Positions 24,853-33,561 of a stretch of 64,000 nucleotides of DNA are shown one piece after another (positions within the stretch are counted from its first letter, which is position 1; each line of letters begins with the position of its first letter). The translations under genes and the position numbers were made by a program. The notes beneath the pieces are model-generated. The model did no database searches and was not told the DNA's origin. It saw only the letters and a list, made by a program, of their open reading frames with translations. Source of the DNA: Bradyrhizobium sp. Ec3.3 (GTDB lineage Bacteria; Pseudomonadota; Alphaproteobacteria; Rhizobiales; Xanthobacteraceae); the NCBI RefSeq assembly GCF_000472925.1, contig NZ_AXAS01000002.1, positions 124,001-188,000 on the forward strand, given 5' to 3'.

Positions 24853-25197
24853 TCACTCTTTGAGCGACCTTGGCATCGAAGCTCAATGCCGAGTCTTCAA
24901 TGTTCCCGAGCGCGAGGGTCGCTCCCTGCCCCGTCGACGCCACGCCAGGTGATGATCTCTGGATCAGAACCCGCGCCCTCGGGCTTGCGGGATTATACAC
25001 CGCTGGGTCAGGTACACTACCAAGTAGTACCCTACGCCGATTGAAATCCCGAATATGTGAAAGATGAAGTCCGAGCGTGTGATTGTGCAGTTCGTGCCAA
25101 ATCGCCGCGAACCGACATTCAACATCAATGCAACAGAGACTAAAACGCCTTCCGACGGGCTCCGTGATGGCGATCCGCCACCACGCCCAGTCCGCCC
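24853..25197. other. Non-coding stretch between kinase and arginine deiminase genes
   Basis: 345 bases with no gene I can support. It holds the putative kinase promoter (24992-25031) and a 133-base leader ahead of the kinase start. Near the deiminase 3' end there is a small TGGCG/CGCCA hairpin at 25168-25180 without a U-run. A frame open on the minus strand through 24590-25000 looks like an off-frame shadow of the kinase gene, with no recognisable domain. Confidence 0.6.
24992..25031 (-). promoter_or_regulatory. Kinase-gene promoter with dyad over the -35 region
   Basis: On the minus strand a TATAAT box occupies 24992-24997. About 18 bases upstream of it lies the perfect dyad ACTAC-TTG-GTAGT (25016-25028 in plus coordinates), flanked by GGTAC at 25011-25015. 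A symmetrical site overlapping the -35 position is what a directly activating NarL-type regulator would use, so autoregulation by the neighbouring response regulators is plausible. Confidence 0.45.
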
Positions 25198-26460
25198 CTA
25201 GTAATCAACCGCGTCCCGAGTGATCGGACAGGTCATGCAATGACCGCCACCCCGGCCGCGGCCGAGTTCTGCGCCGACGATGGTAATCACCTCGATCCCC
25301 TCCTTGCGCAGCAAGGTGTTGGCGTAGGTGTTGCGGTCATAGGCGAATACGACCCCGGGCGACGCGCAGACCAGATTGGCGCCGCTGTCCCACTGCGTAC
25401 GCTCGCGCATATAGGCGGTGCCACCAGTCTCGACGACGCGCAGCTTCTTCAGGCCCAGCGCCTCCGCGACGACCTGCACGAACGGCTTCTCGTCCTTGCG
25501 CAGCTCGATGCCGGTGGCGTTGTTTGCGGGCCGGTACGAGAACGCCCTGATGGTGTCGACGATGTCGGGATAGATCAGCACGCAATCGCGATCGGCGAAG
25601 GTGAAGACGGTGTCGAGATGCATCGCCGCGCGGAGCTTGGGCATCGCGGCCACGATCACGCGCTCGGCCGCCTTCCTCTTGAACAAGGCAGCCGCAAGCT
25701 GGCTGATCGCCTGCCGCGAGGTACGCTCGCTGAGGCCGATCAGGACGTTGCCTTTGCCGATCGGCATCACGTCGCCGCCTTCCAGGGTGGCAAGGCCATG
25801 ATCCTGGGTCGGGTCACCCCACCAGACGTTGACCTTCCCCGCAAAGTCCGGATGGAACTTGTAGATCGCCGTGGCGAGGATCGGCTCTTCATGCCGTGCC
25901 GGCCAATAGAGCGAATTGAGGGTGACGCCGCCATAGATCCAGCAGGTCGTATCCCGCGTGTACAGCGTATTGGGCAGCGGCGGCAGCAGATACTCGGTCA
26001 TGCCGGCTGCCTCGCGAATGAGCCGCAGCGTTTCGCCGCCATGGGCGTCCGGAAAATCGTAGGTGGAAACACCGCCGATCAAGGTTTCGGCCAGGTCACG
26101 CGGCTTGAGGCTTTCCAGATAGGCGCGCAGGTCATCGACGATATCTGGCCCGACCTGGTTGGGAACGACCTGGTTGTCGAGGATCCATTTCCTGGCCTCA
26201 GGGATCGCGACGGTCTCGGTGAGCAGATTATGCATCTCGACCACTTCGATGCCGCGGTCGCGCATCTTCTGCACGAAATCGAAATGATCGCGCTTGGCGT
26301 TGTCGACCCAGAGCACGTCGTCGAACAGCAACGTGTCGCAATTGGAGGGCGTGAGGCGTTGATGGGCACGGCCCGGCGAGCAGACCATCACCTTGCGCAA
26401 CTGTCCGACCTCAGAATGCACGCCGAAAGCAGTGGAGGAGTCCGAAGCTTGCTTTGCCAT
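25198..26460 (-). CDS. arcA: Arginine deiminase
   Basis: 420 residues, the normal length. The N-terminal [19 protein letters not shown] is the standard start of the family. The substrate-binding [10 protein letters not shown] and HLDTVFTF segments are present, and the catalytic Cys408 lies in [13 protein letters not shown] near the end. The enzyme hydrolyses arginine to citrulline and ammonia in the cytoplasm. It follows an APC antiporter gene by 28 bases. No ornithine carbamoyltransferase (arcB) or carbamate kinase (arcC) gene is in the window, so ATP recovery from citrulline would need genes elsewhere; ammonia production for pH defence is the alternative use. Confidence 0.95.
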   Translation of the reverse strand: MAKQASDSSTAFGVHSEVGQLRKVMVCSPGRAHQRLTPSNCDTLLFDDVLWVDNAKRDHFDFVQKMRDRGIEVVEMHNLLTETVAIPEARKWILDNQVVPNQVGPDIVDDLRAYLESLKPRDLAETLIGGVSTYDFPDAHGGETLRLIREAAGMTEYLLPPLPNTLYTRDTTCWIYGGVTLNSLYWPARHEEPILATAIYKFHPDFAGKVNVWWGDPTQDHGLATLEGGDVMPIGKGNVLIGLSERTSRQAISQLAAALFKRKAAERVIVAAMPKLRAAMHLDTVFTFADRDCVLIYPDIVDTIRAFSYRPANNATGIELRKDEKPFVQVVAEALGLKKLRVVETGGTAYMRERTQWDSGANLVCASPGVVFAYDRNTYANTLLRKEGIEVITIVGAELGRGRGGGHCMTCPITRDAVDY

Positions 26461-26488
26461 GGGAGCTGCCTTGCCTAGATGGTCTCGC

Positions 26489-27922
26489 CTAGATGGTGAT
26501 GTAGCCGGTGGCCAATCCGTGAACTCCGATCACGGCGCCGATCACGGCCACGATGAAGATGACCCATTCGACCGGCTTGAAGACCTTTGCCTTCTGCTCA
26601 AGGCGGGCCCAGAAATACAAAACCGTACCGGGCGCGTAGAGAATGGCGGCCAGCAGCAGGTATTTCATCCCCGCCGCATAGATCAGAAACAGCGTGTAGA
26701 CGACGGCGATGCCGGTGAAGATCAGGTCGCGCCTGCGCTGGTCCGGGCGCTTCTCATAGGTCTCGCCCCGCCTGACCAGCAAGAGCCCGTAGGCGGCGAC
26801 CAGGAAAAATGGAATGAGGTTCATGACGCTCGTCAAATTGAGCATGAATGCGAAGGCGTCTCGCGACCAATAGGTGCTGATCACGAAGAGCTGGACGACC
26901 AAGTTCGTCAACCACAGCGCGGCGGCAGGCACCTTGTTCGCGTTCTCCGTGCCGAACACCGCCGGCATGTCTCTGGTCCGGCCGGCGGCGGAGAGCACTT
27001 CGGCGCAGATCAGCGACCAGGCGAGATAGGCGCCCAACACCGAAACCAAAAGTCCAATGCTGACGAAGACGGCGCCCCAGTGCCCGACGACCGCCTCCAG
27101 CACAGTCGCCATTGACGGCTGCCGCATGTCCGCGATCTCGGCGCGCGGGAGCACGGCATAGGGCAGCATGGTGACGAACACCATCAGGCTCGTCACGATC
27201 ACGAAGCCGAGGATCGTTGCGGCGCCGACATGGGCACGCTCCCTGGCATAGCGCGAATAAACGCTGGCGCCCTCGATGCCGAGAAAGACGAACACCGTGA
27301 CCAGCATGGTCGCGCGAATCTGCTCGAACAGACTCTTGTCCGGCATGCCCTCGCCGCCCCAGAAATTGGCGCGGAACATATCCGCCTTGAAGGCGAAGAT
27401 CAGGATCGCGATGAAGACCAGGATCGGCACGATCTTGGCGATGGTGACGATGGTGTTGATCGCAGTCGCCTGCTGCACGCCGCGCAAGATCATGAAGTGG
27501 AACAGCCAGATGCCCATCGAGGCGACGATGATCGCGGTGACGGTATTGCCATCGCCGAACACGGGAAAGAACGCGCCGAGCGTCGACTTGATGAGCACCC
27601 AGTAGGATACGTTGCCGATGCAGCTCCCGGACCAGTAGCCGAGCGCCGAGAGGAACCCGGGATAGTCGCCAAATCCTGCCTTCGCATAGGCATAGACGCC
27701 GGCATCGAGATCGGGCTTGCGTTCGGCCAGCGACTGGAAGACGCGAGCCAGTGTGTACATGCCGCCGCCGGCGATGCACCAGGCAAAGATGGCTCCGAAC
27801 GGGCCCGTTGCGATGCCGAAGGTCCGCGGCAACGAGAAGATGCCCGAGCCGACCATCGACCCGACCACCATCGCGGTCAGCGCGAACAGTGAAAGCTTCT
27901 GGATCGATGACGTCGCGGTCAT
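26489..27922 (-). CDS. APC-family amino-acid antiporter, probable arginine:ornithine/citrulline exchanger
   Basis: 477 residues with about a dozen hydrophobic segments. The first helix has the APC substrate motif [12 protein letters not shown], and [15 protein letters not shown] lies mid-protein, as in basic amino-acid/polyamine antiporters such as ArcD-type and ArgO-neighbour APC carriers. The start at ATG 27922 follows GGATCGATG-free sequence with only a modest ribosome site. Its gene directly precedes arcA on the same strand, so exchange of external arginine for an internal product is likely. A close paralogue is at 30074-31513 on the other strand. A GACTAG element lies 82 bases upstream (28005-28010). 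Confidence 0.85.
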   Translation of the reverse strand: MTATSSIQKLSLFALTAMVVGSMVGSGIFSLPRTFGIATGPFGAIFAWCIAGGGMYTLARVFQSLAERKPDLDAGVYAYAKAGFGDYPGFLSALGYWSGSCIGNVSYWVLIKSTLGAFFPVFGDGNTVTAIIVASMGIWLFHFMILRGVQQATAINTIVTIAKIVPILVFIAILIFAFKADMFRANFWGGEGMPDKSLFEQIRATMLVTVFVFLGIEGASVYSRYARERAHVGAATILGFVIVTSLMVFVTMLPYAVLPRAEIADMRQPSMATVLEAVVGHWGAVFVSIGLLVSVLGAYLAWSLICAEVLSAAGRTRDMPAVFGTENANKVPAAALWLTNLVVQLFVISTYWSRDAFAFMLNLTSVMNLIPFFLVAAYGLLLVRRGETYEKRPDQRRRDLIFTGIAVVYTLFLIYAAGMKYLLLAAILYAPGTVLYFWARLEQKAKVFKPVEWVIFIVAVIGAVIGVHGLATGYITI

Positions 27923-27998
27923 GGAGGCCTCGCGCAGCCAATCGGCTTTTGGCAGTGCTTGCGACGATGCGCCTTCGGACCCGCAGGGAATATCGGGT

Positions 27999-28014
27999 GA
28001 TTACCTAGTCGTGG
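27999..28014 (-). promoter_or_regulatory. GACTAG element upstream of the antiporter-arcA operon
   Basis: Minus-strand sequence CCACGACTAGGTAATC; the core GACTAG occupies 28005-28010, 82 bases from the antiporter start. The core and the trailing AATC recur before the Bax-inhibitor gene (29529-29544), and the core recurs before the DUF1269 gene (28131-28146). The binding protein is unknown. Confidence 0.35.
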
Positions 28015-28130
28015 ATCAGGATTTCCCTCCTCGCCGGGGATCTCCGCCGATCGCGCGCACGTACCCCTTGGCTCATCAGAACATTCATCCTTTGAGCCCA
28101 GGGTTTTCTCCGATGCCGCGCGTAGCGCCC

Positions 28131-28146
28131 GCGGACTAGCGTCACG
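28131..28146 (+). promoter_or_regulatory. GACTAG element upstream of the DUF1269 gene
   Basis: GCGGACTAGCGTCACG on the plus strand, core at 28134-28139, 60 bases before the DUF1269 start and pointing toward it. It shares CGGACTAG with the element before the Bax-inhibitor gene. Confidence 0.35.
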
Positions 28147-28199
28147 CCGGAGCACACCATCAGCATCCTGCCCAGCCGACAAAGCTCAAGGAGGTTTCG

Positions 28200-28703
28200 A
28201 TGTCCGATCTCGTCGCGATCGTGTACCCGACCGAGGCAAAAGCCGAGGAAGTGCGTCAGCGCCTCCTCAAATTGCAGAAGGAATACCTCATCACCATCAG
28301 CGACGCCGTGATCGCCGTCAAAACCGATACCGGCGGCATCAAGCTCAACCAGCTCGTCAACACGACCGCCGTAGGAGCGATGACGGGAAGCTTCTGGGGG
28401 CTGTTGATCGGCGTCTTGTTCCTGAACCCGATCCTCGGCGTCGCGGTCGGAGCGGCCTCCGGCGCGCTCGGCGGCGCGTTGTCCGATTTCGGCATCGACG
28501 ATGCCTTCATGAAGGAGCTGTCCAGCAATCTCCATACCGGCAACGCGGCGCTGTTCGTCCTGATCAAGCACATGACGGCGGACAAGGTGCTCAAGGAGAT
28601 CAAGGACGCCGGCGGTGTCGTGCTGAAGACCTCGCTCGACGAGAGCAAGGAAAAGATGCTGCGCGACGCGCTCGCCAGCGCAGCAGAGCGGCCGGCGGCT
28701 TGA
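28200..28703 (+). CDS. DUF1269 membrane protein
   Basis: 167 residues with AAGGAGG seven bases ahead of ATG 28200. The N-terminus SDLVAIVYPTEAKAEEVRQRLLKLQKEYLI and the glycine-rich hydrophobic hairpin GSFWGLLIGVLFLNPILGVAVGAASGALGG are characteristic of DUF1269. A soluble C-terminal segment with DKVLKEIKDAGGVVLKTSLDE follows. The biochemical role is unknown; family members are usually small stress-associated membrane proteins. It faces the Bax-inhibitor gene, converging with 16 bases between the stop codons, and shares a GACTAG element with it and with the arcD-arcA operon. Confidence 0.88.
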   Translation: MSDLVAIVYPTEAKAEEVRQRLLKLQKEYLITISDAVIAVKTDTGGIKLNQLVNTTAVGAMTGSFWGLLIGVLFLNPILGVAVGAASGALGGALSDFGIDDAFMKELSSNLHTGNAALFVLIKHMTADKVLKEIKDAGGVVLKTSLDESKEKMLRDALASAAERPAA

Positions 28704-28712
28704 TGCCGCCTT

Positions 28713-28729
28713 CCGCCGCTCAGCGGCGG
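28713..28729. terminator. Bidirectional hairpin between convergent genes
   Basis: Perfect 8-base arms CCGCCGCT (28713-28720) and AGCGGCGG (28722-28729) around a single base, overlapping the stop codon of the Bax-inhibitor gene and lying 9 bases past the DUF1269 stop. There is no clear U-run on either side, so termination strength is uncertain. Confidence 0.5.
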
Positions 28730-29433
28730 CTTCCGGCGAGGCGCAGCAGCATCATGAACAGGTTGATGAAGTTGAGGTAGAGCGACAGCGCCGATATCAC
28801 GGACTTGCGGCCTGCCGACGTCTCATCGTCCGCGCTGTCGTACATCGCCTTGATGCGTTGGGTGTCGTAGGCGGTGAGGCCTGCAAAGACGCCGACGCCC
28901 ACGATCGAGATCAGCCAGTCGAGCCCGGTCGACCTCAGGAAGAGGTTGACCAGGCTTGCGATGATGATGCCGATCAGGCCCATGAACAGGAAGGTGCCGA
29001 CCCCGGACAGGTCGCGCCTCGTCGTATATCCGAACAGGCTGAGTGCGCCGAAGGTCGCAGCGGTGATGAAGAACACGCGGGTGATCGAAGCGCTCGTGTA
29101 GATGTGGAGCAGGATCGAGAGCGATATGCCGACGAGGGCGGCATAGACAAAAAACAGCGTCCTCGCCGTCGAGACCGACAGCGTATTGATGCGCGATCCC
29201 AGGAAGAATACCAGCGCGAGCGGCGCCAGGATGAAGACCCACATCACCGGGCTTTGCAGCCAGGAGGGATCGACCAGCTGATAGGTCAGCCAGGCCGCAA
29301 CCGCGGTCACGCCGACGCCCGCGGCCATGTGATTGTAGATCCGCAACATGTAGTCGCGCAGTCCGGCGTCAATCGCGATCGCGCTGCCGCCGGCCTGGCC
29401 TGAGCCCGCCAGGTTCTGATCATAGTTCGACAT
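28720..29433 (-). CDS. Bax inhibitor-1/YccA-family membrane protein
   Basis: 237 residues, about seven hydrophobic segments, GAGGAGG before ATG 29433. A soluble N-terminal arm (YDQNLAGSGQ) is followed by LRDYMLRIYNHMAAGVGVTAVAAW. The family motif GVGVFAGLTAYDTQRIKAMY lies near the C-terminus, with the conserved Asp that gates the channel-like core. Bacterial members are calcium-leak or membrane-stress proteins, YccA being linked to FtsH proteolysis. Neighbours are other small membrane proteins; a GACTAG element lies 101 bases upstream. Confidence 0.93.
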   Translation of the reverse strand: MSNYDQNLAGSGQAGGSAIAIDAGLRDYMLRIYNHMAAGVGVTAVAAWLTYQLVDPSWLQSPVMWVFILAPLALVFFLGSRINTLSVSTARTLFFVYAALVGISLSILLHIYTSASITRVFFITAATFGALSLFGYTTRRDLSGVGTFLFMGLIGIIIASLVNLFLRSTGLDWLISIVGVGVFAGLTAYDTQRIKAMYDSADDETSAGRKSVISALSLYLNFINLFMMLLRLAGSRR

Positions 29434-29528
29434 CGCTTTCCTCCTCTCGCGCGTCGGGGCGATGAGATCACGCTATTCCGGTGCGCAGGTCCCGGACATC
29501 GGCTGATCACCCGAGGAACCGAGGCAAG

Positions 29529-29544
29529 ATTCCCCTAGTCCGAG
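29529..29544 (-). promoter_or_regulatory. GACTAG element upstream of the Bax-inhibitor gene
   Basis: Minus-strand CTCGGACTAGGGGAAT followed by C; core at 29535-29540, 101 bases from the start at 29433. It resembles the element before the antiporter gene in core, orientation and the trailing AATC. Confidence 0.35.
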
Positions 29545-29661
29545 GCGCCCGCCTCCACCTTACGAAAGCGCAATCCGCCGGCCCGCTCGGCATCCCGTTG
29601 GCGGATGTGCCTTACGGGTTTGTCACTGGCAGCCGTCCACGCCCCAGCTTAATGCAGCAGC

Positions 29662-29892
29662 ATGCGCTATTTCTTTCATATCGTCGACAGATATGGCCTC
29701 TTCCCCGACTGGATTGGATGCGAGTACGCCGACCAGGATGCGGCGCTGGAGCACGCCAGGCGGCTTGCAGCCGAACTCGCCAAGACAGGCGAGTTCTTTC
29801 GGTCGAGCTTCGTATTCGTGGCGCGGGCCTCGGCACCCGGTTCGCTGTCGCGTTCCGACCAGCCCGCGGCCAGGCAGGTCGCCGGAGCCTGA
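29662..29892 (+). CDS. DUF6894-type small protein
   Basis: 76 residues. It starts MRYFFHIVDRYGLFPDWIGCEYADQDAA and continues ALEHARRLAAELAKTG, matching the short DUF6894 proteins (RYFFH, D-G-E/EYAD, regular Ala-rich helix) that are abundant in Bradyrhizobium and relatives. Function is unknown and there is no signal peptide. The ribosome site is weak (AGCAGC). It stands alone, 128 bases beyond the GACTAG element and 181 bases before the second APC carrier gene. Confidence 0.72.
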   Translation: MRYFFHIVDRYGLFPDWIGCEYADQDAALEHARRLAAELAKTGEFFRSSFVFVARASAPGSLSRSDQPAARQVAGA

Positions 29893-30073
29893 AGGCGGCA
29901 CTCCCCAGGAGCCCGGCGATGCCAATTTACGGCCATCGCCCTCTACAGAGAATCCCTGATGTGCGGGCGGGAATGCCGCCTCTAAGGTCGCAGATCTGAG
30001 GCCGGCCGACATCCTGCGATCCACGCGGACCGTCGTATCAGGCTCATTTCCGATCGGGAGGCCATTCCCTGTC

Positions 30074-31513
30074 ATGGCTCCTTCGTCGAACGAGGCCGCT
30101 CAGACGCTGTCACGCAGCGCGCTCACCGCGCTCGTGATCGGGTCGATGGTGGGTTCGGGCATCTTCGCATTGCCCGCATCCTTCGGCCGCGCCACCGGGG
30201 TGCTTGGGGCGATCATCGCCTGGATCATTGCGGGCACCGGTATGCTGATGCTGGCGCTGGTGTTCCAGGCGCTCGCACGTCGCAAGCCGGAGCTGGACGC
30301 CGGAATCTACGCCTATGCCAAGGCCGGATTCGGAGATTACATCGGCTTCGCCTCTGCAGCCGGCTACTGGATCGGCTGCTGTCTCGCCGACGTCACCTGT
30401 CTCATCCTGATCAAGGCCACGCTCGGACAGTTCTTTCCCGTGTTCGGCGACGGCACGACGCCGACGGCGATCGCGGCGGCATCCGTGCTGCTGTGGGGCG
30501 TGCATGTCCTGGTGTTGCGCGGCATCAAGGGAGCGACCACCCTCAATACGATCGCAACCTACGCCAAGATCGTCCCGATCCTGGCATTCATCATCGTGGC
30601 GATCTTCACCGTGAACGCTGAACGCTTGTCACAAAACTTCTGGGGAACGGACGAGCCATCCCTTCCGGACGTCTTCGCGCAGGTCCGCGGCACGATGCTG
30701 CTCACCGTCTTCGTCTTTGTCGGGATAGAGGGGGCAAGCGTGTACTCCCGCTACGCCAGGGACCGCTCCGATATCGGAGTTGCGACCGTCATGGGCTTCC
30801 TGATCGTCTTGAGCCTTCTCGTCCTCGTCACGCTCCTGTCCTACGGCGTGCTGCCGCGCGAGGCGCTGGCGGCGCTTCCGACGCCGTCGATGGCCGGCGT
30901 GATGGAAGCGATGGTCGGCCGCTGGGGCAGCATCTTCATCAGCGTCGGGCTCCTGATCTCGATCCTCGGAAATTACCTGTCATGGTCGCTGCTGGCGGCC
31001 GAGATCCTGCATTCGGCCGCGATGAACCGCACCATGCCCTCCTTCCTCGGCAGCGTGAACGCGCATCAGGTGCCGGCGGGCGCGCTCTGGCTCACCAACT
31101 GTGTCATCCAGGCATTTCTTCTCGTTACCTGGTTTGCGGAATATGCCTTCACGCTCGCACTGAAGATGACAAGCGCGATGACCCTGATCCCATATTTCTT
31201 CGTCGCCGCGTATGGGCTGAAGCTCGCCTCTCTCGGCGAGACCTACGATGCCGGCGAGCGCGCCCGCAGAGTCGACTGGGTCCGCTCGGCCGTCGCGACG
31301 CTCTATGCCGCCGGCATGATCTATGCGGGCGGGCCAAAATTTCTGCTGCTGTCGTCCATCCTGTACGCACCCGGAACGGTGCTGTTCTTCCTCGCCAAGC
31401 GCGAGCGCAAGGAGACGACGTTCCGGCCGTTCGAAGCCGTCACATTCGCAGCGCTGGCGGCCGCTGCATGCGCCGGCATCTATGCGCTGACCGTCGGAGC
31501 GATCTCGATCTGA
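30074..31513 (+). CDS. APC-family amino-acid antiporter, paralogue of the arcA-linked carrier
   Basis: 479 residues with about twelve membrane segments. It matches the carrier at 26489-27922 along its length: [12 protein letters not shown] in helix 1, [39 protein letters not shown], and the final YAPGTVLFF. The pair is arranged on opposite strands about 2.2 kb apart, so it is not a simple tandem duplication. This copy has no arcA neighbour and may exchange a different basic amino acid or decarboxylation product. GGGAGG lies 12 bases before ATG 30074, slightly far for a strong site. Confidence 0.85.
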   Translation: MAPSSNEAAQTLSRSALTALVIGSMVGSGIFALPASFGRATGVLGAIIAWIIAGTGMLMLALVFQALARRKPELDAGIYAYAKAGFGDYIGFASAAGYWIGCCLADVTCLILIKATLGQFFPVFGDGTTPTAIAAASVLLWGVHVLVLRGIKGATTLNTIATYAKIVPILAFIIVAIFTVNAERLSQNFWGTDEPSLPDVFAQVRGTMLLTVFVFVGIEGASVYSRYARDRSDIGVATVMGFLIVLSLLVLVTLLSYGVLPREALAALPTPSMAGVMEAMVGRWGSIFISVGLLISILGNYLSWSLLAAEILHSAAMNRTMPSFLGSVNAHQVPAGALWLTNCVIQAFLLVTWFAEYAFTLALKMTSAMTLIPYFFVAAYGLKLASLGETYDAGERARRVDWVRSAVATLYAAGMIYAGGPKFLLLSSILYAPGTVLFFLAKRERKETTFRPFEAVTFAALAAAACAGIYALTVGAISI

Positions 31514-31545
31514 ACCATTCGTTTGGTTGTCAATTGGAGGCGAGC

Positions 31546-31782
31546 ATGAACATCCGGGCCCTCTGCGCCGGTCTGATCCTTGGACTGATGGCGGTGACTG
31601 CACCCTCGACCCCATCCCTGTCGCAGTCCGACACCAAGGGCGTGGCCGCGCCGAAAGAACCAGGCGCAGCCGCGCCCAGCACCGCCGCGCCCAATACCAA
31701 TATGAACCCGACGAAACATCGCTACTGGCGCCATCGTGGCGGCACGCATCCGCACTATGGCAGCCGTCGGGTTCGCACCTAG
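31546..31782 (+). CDS. Small secreted protein, unknown function
   Basis: 78 residues from ATG 31546 with TTGGAGG upstream. The N-terminus is a clean signal peptide (MNIRALCAGLILGLMAVTAP, cleavage probably near SLSQS). The remainder is Ala/Pro/Thr-rich and ends in a His/Arg-rich tail (HRYWRHRGGTHPHYGSRR). No family was recognised. It follows the APC gene by 32 bases and may be co-transcribed. Similar short Pro/Ala-rich exported proteins are frequent in Bradyrhizobium. Confidence 0.65.
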   Translation: MNIRALCAGLILGLMAVTAPSTPSLSQSDTKGVAAPKEPGAAAPSTAAPNTNMNPTKHRYWRHRGGTHPHYGSRRVRT

Positions 31783-31824
31783 CGCAACGAAGGGATCGCC
31801 GAGATCCCGCGAACTGGTCGATCG

Positions 31825-32961
31825 ATGAGCGACACCCGGATCGGACAAGACAGGCTGCGCGAGGTGGCGCGGCGCGACGAAGCCGACCCCGCCGGAGGCG
31901 ACGGCCGGCGCAGCCTGCTCACGACGGGACTCACTCTGCTCGCTGCGTGCGTCGCACTGTTTCTGGCATGGCAATCCGTTTCGAGCCTGCTCGTCGTCTT
32001 CGCGGGCGTGTTGTTTGCGGCCTTGCTGGACGCCGCCGCGCGGGCGCTCGCGCCAGCCCTCCCGCTCAAGCGCGTCTGGCGATTGACGCTCGTGCTTCTG
32101 TTCCTCACCGCCCTGTCGGGACTTGGTCTCGTTTGGGGTGCGCGCAAGCTGCCGGAGCAGACACGAATATTGCTCAAGGTGATGGATGCCCAGCTCGACA
32201 TCCTTCAGGAGCATCTGTTGTCGTACGGCGTCGATCTGCTCGGTCCGGAATGGGGCCGGGATTTCGCGCAATGGCTGTTCTCCGATCAAGGCCGGCTCCT
32301 GAGCCACGCCCAGTTCGTGCTGGGAGGCGCCTCGAGCGTGCTGACCGCTACGCTCGTGATCCTGTTCCTTGGAATCCTCTTTGCGTTCGATCCCACCAGC
32401 CATCGTGAAAGCCTGGTCATGCTGGTGAAGCCGTCATATCGGGCACGGACGCGCGAGGTGATGGACGAGATGGGCAACGTCATGCGGCTCTGGTTCGTCG
32501 GACAACTGATCCGCATCATCCTGATGACGCTGTGCGTCTGGGTCGCGCTTTACCTGATCGGGCTGCCCGGTCCATTCGTCCTTGGACTCCAGGCAGGCTT
32601 GTCGAACTTCATCCCGTATCTCGGGCCCATCGTTGCCGCCATTCCGATCGCGCTCGTCGCGATGCCGCTCGGCGGCTCGCTGCTGATCTGGGCCGTCGTC
32701 GTCTACACCATCATCCAGTCGATCGAAGGCTATGTGATCGGCCCACTGATCCAGCGTCAGGCCGTGGAAATTCCACCGGCCTGGACCCTGGTCGCGATCG
32801 TCCTGTTGGGCGCGCTGTTCGGCGTCATGGGCATTGCGCTGGCGATGCCGCTGGTCGCCATCGGCCGGGTCGCGATCATCAGATTCTATGTCGAGGATTA
32901 TCTCGGCGATGGTCCCAGACTGGCGCTGAACAACGGCAAATCACGCGTGGGTGACCCATGA
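31825..32961 (+). CDS. AI-2E family transporter
   Basis: 378 residues with about eight hydrophobic segments. Characteristic AI-2E/PerM sequences are WQSVSSLLVVFAGVLFAALLDAAA in the first helices, GLQAGLSNFIPYLGPIVAAIP in the middle, and EGYVIGPLIQRQAVEIPPAW towards the end. Family members export autoinducer-2 in a few cases and act as Na+(Li+)/H+ antiporters in others, so the substrate is not settled. It overlaps the next gene by four bases (ATGA), implying coupled translation. Confidence 0.9.
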   Translation: MSDTRIGQDRLREVARRDEADPAGGDGRRSLLTTGLTLLAACVALFLAWQSVSSLLVVFAGVLFAALLDAAARALAPALPLKRVWRLTLVLLFLTALSGLGLVWGARKLPEQTRILLKVMDAQLDILQEHLLSYGVDLLGPEWGRDFAQWLFSDQGRLLSHAQFVLGGASSVLTATLVILFLGILFAFDPTSHRESLVMLVKPSYRARTREVMDEMGNVMRLWFVGQLIRIILMTLCVWVALYLIGLPGPFVLGLQAGLSNFIPYLGPIVAAIPIALVAMPLGGSLLIWAVVVYTIIQSIEGYVIGPLIQRQAVEIPPAWTLVAIVLLGALFGVMGIALAMPLVAIGRVAIIRFYVEDYLGDGPRLALNNGKSRVGDP

Positions 32962-33560
32962 ATGACACTGAGCGCGAGATGGATACACAACAGGCGGAGA
33001 GCGGCGAAGCTCATTCCGGCATGGCCCATTTCCTGTGGCAGCAGCTTCCTTATGTCGTGGCGCTGGTGCTGGCCGTCGCGGGCGTCGCCTACACCAATGT
33101 CTCGCGCCAGCCCCTGGTCGGCTATTGGGAGTTCCTGGCACTCGCCATCGGCGTGGTCTGTGTCATCACCAAATGGCCGGAGGTCGACGGCAAGGAAGCC
33201 AAGTTGCGGTTGATCTGGACACAGGCGCTGCACTGGGTCGCCGTCCTGGTCACGATGAACATCATCCTGGTGTCGGGCGTGCAGCAGCTGCTTCCGACAC
33301 CGGCAACCGGCCTCGTCTTGCTGACGTTGCTCGCGCTCGGAACGTTCCTGGCGGGCGTCAGTCTTCTGTCGCTGCAAATTGCTTTCCTCGGCCTTGCGAT
33401 GGGCTTGGCCGTTCCAGCGATATCCTGGCTGAAGCAGTCTTTCTTCTTCTTCCTGCTGGGCGCCGTGCTCCTCATCGGCCTCGGCCTTACCTTCTGGCTT
33501 CGCCAGGACCGGCGGCCGAGGACCGCGCCCGCCGACACCAAGACGCACATGGAGGCCTGA
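32958..33560 (+). CDS. Polytopic membrane protein, unknown function
   Basis: 200 residues from ATG 32958, overlapping the AI-2E gene stop. A short hydrophilic N-terminus (MNDTEREMDTQQAES) is followed by six apparent membrane helices (for example YVVALVLAVAGVAYTNV and FFFFLLGAVLLIGLGLTF) and a charged tail. No family is recognised. The tight coupling to the AI-2E transporter suggests a joint function or complex. Confidence 0.75.
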   Translation: MNDTEREMDTQQAESGEAHSGMAHFLWQQLPYVVALVLAVAGVAYTNVSRQPLVGYWEFLALAIGVVCVITKWPEVDGKEAKLRLIWTQALHWVAVLVTMNIILVSGVQQLLPTPATGLVLLTLLALGTFLAGVSLLSLQIAFLGLAMGLAVPAISWLKQSFFFFLLGAVLLIGLGLTFWLRQDRRPRTAPADTKTHMEA

Positions 33561-33561
33561 C

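Noticed and set aside
24590..25000. Minus-strand open frame upstream of and overlapping the histidine kinase start, as a lost sensor domain
   Set aside because: It is in another frame, has no recognisable domain, and an in-frame TGA lies right before the kinase GTG.
27947..27964. Sigma-54-like TTGGCA/TTGC sequence upstream of the arcD-like gene
   Set aside because: Only eight bases separate the GG and GC pairs instead of ten, and it is oriented away from the antiporter gene.
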